This document shows positions 16,001 through 24,790 of a stretch of DNA of 64,000 nt, piece after piece. Under the pieces are notes generated by a model. It saw only the letters and a program-made list of their open reading frames with translations, had not been told where the DNA came from and searched no databases. The first letter of the stretch is position 1; each line of letters begins with the position of its first letter. Position numbers and translations under genes: made by a program. Source of the DNA: Crotophaga sulcirostris (Eukaryota; Chordata; Aves; Cuculiformes; Crotophagidae); the NCBI GenBank assembly GCA_013397455.1, contig VYZB01000077.1, positions 263,729 through 327,728 of the forward strand, given 5' to 3'.

Positions 16001-18163
16001 ATGAACGTCCACTTTGGTTTTGAGGTTGAAGAAAAGAGGATTCGCCACCAAGATTCACTGCAGCATTGCACTCGACAACTGAACATGACATCTAAAAGGG
16101 ATGTCTTAATTAACAGTAGTAAGTGTGGAATATTGGTTGTTCTGTGTTTTATTGCTGTATATCATATTTCACAGGCATAAGTTGCAGCAGTGGCTATTTG
16201 GTTTTTTTCACCCTTTCTTGTTTTTATGGTTTCCAATGAAAGAGATTTCCCAACACCTGCCTAAACCTGTTGATTTTTGTGATAGATAAAGTGGACAAAG
16301 AAATCAATGGGACAGGAAAGTTAACATGTTCAGCCCATGTTTTGTGTCTCTAGTTTCATTTATTTTGTTAAATGTCAAATGTTGCAATAAAATTTAAGAG
16401 AGTAACAGCTACTGCTGAGTCAGCGAAAGCACACTGTTCCTGTGTAGGTACTAATGAGAAATAGCAGGTTTTCCTAGCCGAGAACTAAGGGTGGAGGCTG
16501 TGGTGTAAACTTAATTTCAACAATTCAATGAGTGAAAAATAGCAGGAACTAATTTTTTCTTAAGATTGGGTGGATTTGGAAAGGGAACTTTTATGCTCAT
16601 TTTTGAAGACAGACCAAAGCTTTGCCATTCACAAAAAAGGCATTTAGCATGGAAGAAGTTCAACTTTGAAGGACTTTTATGACAAATAAGCTGGATTGAA
16701 GTTGGGTTTCTTTTTAAATGTAGCTTATTAGGTGGCAGTTTTATGGGAGGATACCAGTGCTGTGAACTTGATGTGTTGCACAATGATTGGAAGAGCTGGA
16801 AAGAGGATGTAGTACATTTTGTGATTATTCTTGGTCACCTATGAAGTTCTTTTGAGTGTCATCACTAGGGCAGCACAGATGAAAGAACAGTGTGTTTTTA
16901 TCATTTCAAGTTTTAACAAGTGTTACCTGTCATGAAATAAAGCTTTGAGTATGTTACATCTAAAATGTAGGTCATGGTGCAATCTCTCTTCTGTGGGAGA
17001 AAGGTCACTGAGATAAAAAAAAAAAATTCTCTCTGTCATTGCCATGTTACTGTTTTATGTTTACAGAATGCAGGATTTTCTTCCTACGCAATATGGAAAG
17101 AGAATCAGAGATCCAAGATCATTATTGTTCTCAGACAAATGGAGTACTTTGACATTTTAGCCTATTGAACTTACGTACTCAGACAATTCCAAGATTTTAA
17201 TCATTTTTTGTAGCCTCCCTTGTGGAGGGAAGAACTGCATTTTAGTTTGGTGAAAGTAACGAGTTGAGAGTTTTTAGATAAATTAAATTCTTACTGTACA
17301 ATGCTAAAGCTACTAGTTTTCTGGATAGTTTTGAGATATGAGGTTTTTGGAAGTACATGTATTAATGCTAGTCCTTATTTGTTTGTTGCCAATTTCTTTC
17401 CTCAACCAGAAGTTACTTTGAAGTTAAAAACAAATACTGTAAATTCCTTTGCTGTTAATCCAAATTTAAAACTGCCTTTTCAGATGAGAATTCATAACTA
17501 AAGCTTTTCTTCCCATGAAAAAAAAGTACTAGGGCTATTCTCTTTGCACTTAAGAATTGAAAACCCTTATTTCCAAAATTACCACTGCACAAAACCATAA
17601 AACATAATTAATGTCTTAGGTCGCTATAAATTCTTGTTACTTTGTCTAATAAAACAATGGGATACTTGTTATGCAGATTAATTCACTCTTACATAAATAG
17701 TTTAGTTTTGGTTGGTGTTGCCAAGCCTGAAAAATATCTAGAATCTAAATGCATTTGGCATAAAGGATTTAATTTCTCATCTTACATGGGGAAAAACTTC
17801 CCACATTACCATACTGAACTGGCATATAATGTTTTACAGAAGTAACACTCCACTTGAGTCAGAATTATTTGCAGGAAACTACTTGAAACATGTAAATGGT
17901 ATATCAGTGGTGCACTATCATTGAAGCTGCTTTCAGATTTGTCATACAGCGCTTAAATTATGAAAATAATTGACTTCTAATAAACAACTGTACATTAACA
18001 AGAGAACTGTCTGAAAATATTTAGCTGAAATAGCCAGGTAACTGCTCATCCATGGTGGTTTTGCACCATAGCTCCATTTCATGCTAGCCATATCCCATAA
18101 GATGTCATGTCTTTCCTGAGAGACATTAAATAAGCAAACACAAGCCAACAGGCTGGACCAGTG
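13012..18163 (+). other. ELOC: ELOC 3' UTR and 3' flank
   Basis: AT-rich sequence without a recognisable gene. The first AATAAA (13011-13016) overlaps the last base of the ELOC stop codon. Further AATAAA signals are at 13233-13238, 14824-14829, 16386-16391 and 16936-16941, so the 3' UTR may end anywhere from about 13.25 to 17.0 kb. Position 13019 is a single undetermined base. An A-tract (14221-14235) and a 46-bp tandem duplication (14253-14347) lie inside. Confidence 0.5.
14253..14347. repeat. Tandem direct repeat, two 46-bp units
   Basis: The unit beginning CAATAAGTTTCTTTTTGTTC occurs at 14253-14298 and again at 14299-14344 without any difference, with three more matching bases after it. 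The perfect identity points to a recent duplication in this lineage or individual, or to an assembly stutter. Confidence 0.95.
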
Positions 18164-18452
18164 TCATCTCGGTGTACAGGCCTGCAAAATGAAATTCTGC
18201 AAGGTCTGTAAGTAGTGTGCAGGATCTGGTGATGGCAGTATGCAGTCTGATCTGTGCATTTGGAGCATTTCCTCCTCATGCCTCAGGAGCTGGGATACCT
18301 TGTTGCACAGCTGTGTAAGTTACCTGAGAAGCCTCTTCCCCAGCAACTTCATCTTGCTTCCAGACTAGCAAAACCAAACAGCTACTTAATTTCCAAAATT
18401 CCTCATCAGTATCTTCTTGGTTGGTTACAAAGTCAATCACTTCTGTGTAATC
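18164..18452 (-). pseudogene. Minus-strand relic, terminal exon E, one frameshift
   Basis: The acceptor is TTTTTTTACCAG before 18452. The first 43 codons have G in the first position 20 times, a marked coding bias, and read DYTEVIDFVTNQEDTDEEFW and on to DEVAGEEASQ. After about 18315 the sense moves by one base to TQLCNKVSQLLRHEEEML and later SPDPAHYLQTLQNF, ending at TGA 18166-18164. A donor-like CAG|GTAACT at 18324 would leave only a 13-base intron, so a frameshift is the better explanation. Confidence 0.6.
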
Positions 18453-18607
18453 CTGGTAAAAAAATCAACTAGGTATTCATACACCTCTTGGGCTTAACTG
18501 AGAAGCCTTCATTCAGGTCACAGGTTAAAAAAAACCCCAAACAAACAGACAAAACCCACCCAACTAAATTATGCTTATATTTCAATATTAAGGGTATTTG
18601 TTATCAC

Positions 18608-18762
18608 TGAGCAGAGTCTGGACCCTTGTATTTGATAGACACAGTAATCAGCCTGCTCACATGGGCTCTGGAAATATGGACGCTTTTGATGTGGAGAAAC
18701 CTTTGATAATAACATAACCTTGCATTTTTTAATGCATTCATCTACTTCATTGAGTATAGCTC
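18608..18762 (-). pseudogene. Minus-strand relic, exon D
   Basis: The acceptor is GGATTTTGCAG before 18762. The first two bases complete a Gly codon with the last base of exon C. The open frame reads AILNEVDECIKKCKVMLLSK and continues with cysteine-containing sequence to GSRLCS. The donor TCA|GTGATA (18608/18607) is weak, which may be natural or part of the decay. Confidence 0.55.
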
Positions 18763-18909
18763 CTGCAAAATCCTTATTATTTTAATTGTTTTTTAGCTTT
18801 TATCTTTATAAGAATTTATCTTTCCAGCATTTATAAGAGTTAGAGGATTGCTGGTGCCAAAAAAACAGACCTTGACAATTACTACAAATTGGTGATTACA
18901 GCATATTAC

Positions 18910-19234
18910 CAAAACAGGCAATGCCACTCCTTTCCCTGGCCACATGTCCTTCTTCTTCCCCTGCAGTAATTATAACAACTGTGTCCACAGAACAGGAGAG
19001 GTTCTTTTCCTGATCTGATGGAAAGTTATTTTGGTAGTTCAGTCTTGCTGTGGATAAGCTGAAAGCCACAGATCACACAGTGACTGTAAAATTGTCCAAT
19101 CCTATACAACAGAAGAACTGGAAGCATATGACAGCCAAGAACAGGATGACCCTGTTCTGCAGATGCTGCACTCGCAGCAGATCAGGAATAAGGTGAAACC
19201 TTTCCCATAGCCTCCATTTGTCCCTTTGAAAGTC
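18910..19234 (-). pseudogene. Minus-strand relic, exon C, one in-frame stop
   Basis: The acceptor is CATTTCTATCCCAG before 19234 and the donor is TTTTG|GTAATA at 18910/18909. The 325 nt form 108 codons plus one base in a single frame, interrupted only by TGA at 19075-19073. Before the stop it reads DFQRDKWRLWERFHLIPDLL and is then hydrophobic (RVILFLAVICFQFF). After the stop it includes NLSCSVDTVVIITAGEEEGH. Confidence 0.6.
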
Positions 19235-19459
19235 CTGGGATAGAAATGATTAATGTTCCTGAATGTCTTACCATTGAGAACAAAGTAAGATCAAAATGGA
19301 GCAAGCCACTGATGAAAAAGCTATGTTATCACTAAGGGGTAAAACAACAACAAAATCTCAACAGGTCAAAGACATCTTGCAAATCTAGGATATTTTTCAT
19401 TTTTATTTCTTTTATATTGTGGACATAATCCTGCCTTGGTTTGATTCCACATCTTTTAC

Positions 19460-19710
19460 TTGCATTATGCAGACAGTATTTCCTGCAGATGTGTCAAGCG
19501 TGTGTTTATCAGAAGATCTTTGTTCCACAGTGGTTTTAAAATCAGTGCCTTTCCCGTAACTGGCAAGCAGGAGTGGAAGAAGTTGAAACAACTCCTCTGA
19601 GACGTATGTCATCCTCCATGCTCATGAGATGCGGTTTCCTGGTGCTGCAGATTATGGTTGCTGCACCACTGGAGTAACGAGGGGAGTTTAATGTGATGTA
19701 CAGTTGACTT
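19460..19710 (-). pseudogene. Minus-strand relic, exon B, one frameshift
   Basis: The acceptor is CTTCTCACACAG before 19710 and the donor is CAA|GTAAAA at 19460/19459. The first half reads SQLYITLNSPRYSSGAATII and continues to MEDDIRLR. The second half, one base out of frame, begins EELFQLLPLLLASYGKG and continues to NTVCIMQ. The shift lies where the two frames overlap, 19545-19622, most simply at the GG at 19594-19595. Confidence 0.55.
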
Positions 19711-20486
19711 CTGTGTGAGAAGGAAATAAGATGGAAAGCTAAAAAATTACAGTGGACAGACAAAAGAAATCAAGCTCCCATGTTATTACAGTGGCAGGAA
19801 TAAAGAAGCAGGCAGTGATAGTTCAGTATGTAGAAGGGTGATACAGAAAAAAAAGGGAGAGAAGAAGAAAAAAATATATTTGGTAATATTTGAAAATGTT
19901 ATGGATAATGGAAGCAATGGAATATATAATTAAAGTGACCCTAATCAAGAAATGTATTTGACTTTTGTGAAACTGGCTAGATGCACTTATTTGTTACCTA
20001 ATAAATGCAGTTCGAACATTAATTGCATTTTTCCTGTAAACATAAAGTAATGCAAACTCTGAAGAAAAGTGGATTTTTAAATCCAATTAATAAGTATTTA
20101 CATAAACAATTTTAGCAGGAAGTAAAATTTTCATTATTTGTTCTATATTTTTTTCATATATGAATCATAATCACATATTTGATCAGATCAGTGGAAGATA
20201 GCTTCTGAAATAATAACAAATTTAATTCCTTTTACCCCTAATGTTTCGAATATTTGAGACCTAGGACTCTGACTCTTGAAGTCTTTGGCAAAACTTAAGT
20301 TGACTGGTGCAGAATCAGGCTGCATTAGCTAAGCACTAAAACTTTCTTCTTTAAAAAAACAAACAAATATTATGTTCGGTATCTCTGCATCTGCAACAGA
20401 TTAGGAAGGGTTAACTGCTGAAATGTTTTCTTCTACAATTTGCATAGGTAAAGGTCAATAACCAACTCCTTGTGAAATCTACCTAC

Positions 20487-20612
20487 GCTGGGATTTGGGG
20501 TCTTTCATTGCTGAGATTACTGAGTAACTCAGAACAAAGAATGCTATGAGCCATCACAAGATCAAGAATGGAACAGTATTTAAGGAAGAAAATACTGCTA
20601 TTCATATAAATT
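20487..20612 (-). pseudogene. Minus-strand relic, exon A
   Basis: The acceptor is CTATTAGCAG before 20612 and the donor is CCCAGC|GTAGGT at 20487/20486. The 126 nt are open in the frame that starts after one base. The end reads SILDLVMAHSILCSELLSNL then SNERPQIP. Two bases (GC) are left over and join A of exon B to give Ala. No earlier exon with the matching phase was found with confidence. Confidence 0.5.
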
Positions 20613-23195
20613 CTGCTAATAGTGTTTGTTTTCCTATTGTGCCTAAGGGATTGAATCCCTATAGCATTATGCACTATACAAAAACACTTATTAAAAAGCA
20701 CTCTCTGCAAGCCAGGTTACTGAGATACAGGGAGAGGGGAAAAAAAAACAATGAAACACAGGGATAATTCTCCAGTGGCCCCTATTCTCATGATGATGAG
20801 GAGCTAAAAATGTTGCACACAGGTATTAGGCAATTGCATGACGATTTAAAGAACAAAGATGTGACAACAGGGATAGAAGATAACATTAATAGTTCTATAA
20901 TAAACTCTACTCAAAATGAATTTAGGGGTTCGGGGATTCTGGTCACAAGTTTCAGTTGCAGGGTAATGCTTTAGTTTCCTACACAACCAGTTAAGTTAGG
21001 GTGGGTAGTAATTCATTCGTGGTTTATTGTTTATGTCAAGGGAAAACTGCCCCTTGCTTTTCATGCCTGCTCTCCTCAGGAACAGGATTTGCAGCACAGA
21101 AGATGTTACCTCAATAAACAACATTTTAGTCCAAAATGTGGTATGTGCCTTGTTTTAAACATTGCAAAGCTCTGTGTGATAGGAAAAAAGTCTTCTCAAA
21201 CATAAGCACAGTTAAAAGCTATGATTTTAAGGTGGCTTTTTTTCCAGAGATAATTTTTCTTTATTAATAGTAGAAGTCATATTTATACTGATTATAGTTA
21301 GCTTAAGACTACAAAGCTGATCTCCCCATGTGAAAACCAGCTTGCAGTCTATGAAATGTGCTGGCATTCATAAGCTTATGCCTCTTCGTATTTTCTGACC
21401 TTGAACAGGGTTTTCTGGAACAGGGTTAAGAAACAGAATATAATGGATTGATACCAGTTTTATCTTACTGTGATTACACCAACACAAATAGTCAATATGT
21501 CCATGTTTATAGCCGAACACATGTCCATTGCTTAAACTTGATGTTCTTGCTATCCTTGTGGCATATGGCATTAAGAAATGTATTTTAGGATAAACATATG
21601 CTTGGATCATGCAAAACAACAACATCTAGTAAAATAAAATTAGTGATGTTCCATTTAATGCTCTAACAGGCTAAGTTAGTTCTGAAGAACTGTAGAAAAA
21701 AGAAACCTCTACCAGGTCTAAATGTCTACTTAATGTAATAAATCCTTTGTAACCTAAATGGTGTTATGAAATCATACCATACATAAATACTGACTGCCAG
21801 GGAAAACACTCACAGCAAGATTCTTCTGACTTACTTAAATGAAGCCAGTGAAGCAATGCCAGCTTGCACAGCATTAGGAGCCCATAGTTTGTGAATGAGA
21901 ATTGAGGGTAAGGACGGAAAGTACAGGATTTGGTTTACATCACAATACTTTTTCCATCTTTTTGGTAGGCTGGTTTCCTTTCCTATTCAAAAACTGAGGC
22001 AGACTCAATTCTGTCATCAGCAAATTCCTGCACAGTCAAGAGGTTCGTTCCCTTCTGCAGCTACTGATTGGGGCAAGGATACTCCTGCTGCCTTCTGTTC
22101 TTCCCTTTAAGCAAATCTGACCCAAGGGGATTCTTCAGCATCATTGGAAAGTGTGGGTGTGAAGGGACAGAGCAAGATACTCCAATGTTTTTTGAATGTA
22201 CAGCAAGATAAGCGGGGAGATAGAGATTGTAACAAGCTATAAAATCAGTGTCTCTATTAAATCCTTGGGTTTACATATCCACTAGGATTATGAGTTTTAT
22301 AGATTGGTCTTCACAAAAAAACCCACTTTATAGGCTTATCCTGAAGACTTGTTAGGTCTGCAATACTATAGCTAGAATCACCGCTTAAAGAAAAGTGGTT
22401 TTGCAAGTTGCTTAATATACTGATGGCATTCAGGTTGCTTCTAGGGAGTGGTGCTTTTTTATTTTCACCTCCACATCCAGTGTGAAGGACAGTGGATGTT
22501 CCAGTCCAGGAAAGGAAAATGTAGACTCCAAATATGCTCCCAATTTAAAACATCCCCATGCTAATTTGGACATGTATGCCACCACCACCATTGCAGAAAA
22601 ATCGGATTATCTGAAGGCTGGAGAAGACCTGTGGTGGAACAGCATGGGAAAAGCACTCAAAGGCCTTCCCCTGCCACCAGGAAAGTCGGCCACAGCGTGT
22701 TACAGAGCCAGAGCAGCAGGGCCCCAGTCTGGCCTTCCCACTGGGACACACTAGCCATGAGGGGAACCTGCGGGGAACCTGTGAGAGGGCACAGCCAGAC
22801 TTAAAGCCTCTGGACATGTGGAGCCCCCTCCTGCCCTGCAGCAGCGGTGATGGCCATCCTGATACCAAAACTGCTGGCAAATAAACTCTCTTAAGACTTG
22901 TTCTGGAGTTTTAGAGAACAAGCATCCTTGATTTCAGCGCTGGATGCATGACAGAACGATTCCCATCAATCATGCATAAAGCGACAAGAGCTGGAGACAG
23001 GATTTATTTCCCACTTACATACATACGTATAGATTTCCCCAGAAATCTTATGCATATTCTGTTAGTTTCCAAGGACTAATTTTAATGTTATTAGGAACTT
23101 CACAACAGCCAAATCTCTTACTAATTGGATCTTTGGAGACAGCTCTCTGTCTGACCTTGCGTTTAGATAGGGAAAGACTGCAAACAGAAGTGATG
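20613..23195. other. Region between the minus-strand relic and the CR1 cluster
   Basis: No complete gene is seen. A possible further minus-strand exon lies at 21625-21469 (acceptor TTTTACTAG, donor ACA|GTAAGA), open in one frame and including NGHVFGYKHGHIDYLCW. Its phase does not fit exon A, so it is only a candidate. A minus-strand frame at 22880-22545 is open for 111 codons but has a biased, GC-rich composition and no clear donor. Confidence 0.35.
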
Positions 23196-23879
23196 ATAGA
23201 ATCATAGAATCACTTGCTTGGAAAAGACCTTTGAGACCATCTCAAAGTGCAGTGGACTGTACCTGTCCACTACTAAATCATATTCCTGAGCACTTCATCT
23301 ACTTCATCAAGGGTGGTCAGGCACTGGAACCGGCTGCCCAGGGAGGCGGTTGAGTCCCCGTCCCTGGAGGTGTTTAAAAGATGGGTAGATGAGTTTCTCA
23401 GGGACATGGTTTAGTAAATGGACAGGTACTGTTGGACTCCATGATCTCAGACATCTTTTCCAACCAGATGATTTTACCCGTCTTTTAAACACCTCCAGAG
23501 ACGGGGACTCAGCCACCTCCCTGGGCAGCCGTTCCAGTGCCTGACCACCCTTTCAGTGAAGAAATTTTTCCTAACGTCTAGTCTGAACCTCCCCAGTGCA
23601 ACTTGAGGGCATTTCTTCTCGTCCTATCACCTGTCACTTGGGAGAACAGGCCAGCACCCACCTCACTACAACCTCCTTTCAGGCAGTTGTAGACAGCGAT
23701 GAGGTCTCCCCTCAGCCTCATTTTCCCTAGCCTAAACAACCCAAGTTCCCTCATAAGACTTGTGCTCCAGCCCCATTGCCCTTCTCTGGACGTGCTCCAG
23801 CGCCTCAGTGTCCTTCTTATAGTGAGGGGCCCAAACCTGAACGCAGGATTTGAGGTGCGGCCTCACCAGTGCCACACCT
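23196..23879. mobile_element. CR1 cluster: minus-strand copy split by a plus-strand piece
   Basis: A minus-strand CR1 3' end starts at 23196 with ATAGAATCATAGAATCAC and runs to about 23306. It resumes at 23477 and continues to about 23879. Between the two parts, 23309-23476 is a CR1 3' piece in the opposite orientation, ending at CCAACCAGATGATTTTA. The inserted piece and the sequence just after it are near-perfect inverse copies. Confidence 0.9.
23309..23552. repeat. 77-bp fold-back inverted repeat inside CR1
   Basis: The arm 23309-23385 is almost the exact inverse complement of 23477-23552, with only a few mismatches and a roughly 91-base spacer. If transcribed, it would form a long hairpin. 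It arises from the two opposed CR1 pieces. Confidence 0.9.
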
Positions 23880-24009
23880 GTTCAGCCCGTACCATACTTA
23901 ACGCAAGACGTTATCATTTCTCAAAGAACAGTGTCTGGAAAGACACTGTTTGAAGAAAAAAACCCATGCTACATATAAATATTTCACTTTTTGTCATAGT
24001 AACGACTTC

Positions 24010-24790
24010 TTGTATCAGTTCCCCCGCGAGGGGCGAGGGGGCTCCCCCTCTCGCCGCCGAGCTCCCCGCCTTGGTGCCCTCCCCGCCGCGCCAGCGGGGT
24101 CTGCGGAGCACAGGGAGCCCAAGGACGGCGCCCGCCCGCCCCCACCCCCCTTCGCGCATGCGCAGCCGCCCGGAGCGCGGTCACGTGAGCGAGGCGGGGC
24201 GGTCGGCGCTGCGTCTCGCTGTGCCCGGGCCGGCGGCGCAGAGGGGAGGGGGAGGATCCATCATGGCGTCCATGCAGGTGAGGAGCCTGCGGCGGAGCCG
24301 GGGCAGCGCCGGCGGGCGGGGGCCGAGAGGCGGCGGCGGCGGCGGCCCGGAGTCGGGAGGAGCCGTTCTCCTGGGCTGAGCGCGCTCCGGAGAGCGGCGC
24401 GGGCACAGCAGGCGCTGGGGCAGNNNNNNNNNNNNNNNNNNNNNNNNNNNNNNNNNNNNNNNNNNNNNNNNNNNNNNNNNNNNNNNNNNNNNNNNNNNNN
24501 NNNNNNNNNNNNNNNNNNNNNNNNNNNNNNNNNNNNNNNNNNNNNNNNNNNNNNNNNNNNNNNNNNNNNNNNNNNNNNNNNNNNNNNNNNNNNNNNNNNN
24601 NNNNNNNNNNNNNNNNNNNNNNNNGGGGAGGCGAGAGGAGGGCGAAGGGAGCCCCGCGCCCCCTCGGCGGGGCTCGGGGGGGCCAGGGCTTCGCTGGCCG
24701 CCGTGGGAGGTGGCCGGGGACCCGGAGACCCCCGGTGACACCGTGATGAAGGATGTGACCCGCAACTCCCTTTTCCCGTGCGGTTCTGGG
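24010..24790 (+). promoter_or_regulatory. UBE2W: CpG island and UBE2W promoter
   Basis: A second strongly CpG-rich block surrounds the UBE2W start codon. It contains a perfect NRF1-type site (CGCGCATGCGCA, 24153-24164) and an E-box (GTCACGTGAG, CACGTG core 24182-24187) about 75-110 bases upstream of the ATG. There is no TATA box. The island extends past exon 1 into the 201-base gap (24424-24624) and beyond. An upstream minus-strand gene could have used the same island. Confidence 0.85.

Larger units (their letters stand above)
18164..20612 (-). pseudogene. Unrecognised multi-exon gene, probably inactivated
   Basis: Five exon-like blocks on the minus strand, in transcription order: A 20612-20487, B 19710-19460, C 19234-18910, D 18762-18608, E 18452-18164. 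Each is bounded by AG at its start and, where it has a donor, by GT. Every junction keeps the frame: A leaves two bases completed by B, B ends and C starts on a codon boundary, C leaves one base completed by two in D, and D and E meet on a codon boundary. The frame is broken by an in-frame TGA at 19075-19073 and by single-base shifts near 19594 and near 18315. The C-terminal part is acidic, then helical (LLRHEEEMLQMH), and ends at TGA 18166-18164. Intron retention rules out a retrocopy. I recognise no family. ELOC and UBE2W, 5 kb either side, are intact, so general sequence error is a poor explanation, but local errors in a living gene remain possible. Confidence 0.6.

Noticed and set aside
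18300..18324. Splice donor CAG|GTAACT followed by acceptor ACACAG as a real intron in exon E
   Set aside because: The intron would be 13 bases long, far below the minimum for vertebrate splicing.
18910..19072. Resemblance of VVIITAGEEEG to the lactate/malate dehydrogenase or UEVLD core (VVVTAG type)
   Set aside because: Neighbouring exons do not show the nucleotide-binding glycine motif or the catalytic GEHGDS-type motif, so the likeness is limited to a few residues.
23950..24738. 262-codon plus-strand frame through the UBE2W island
   Set aside because: It runs through 201 undetermined bases and is an effect of high GC content; the real UBE2W frame is different.
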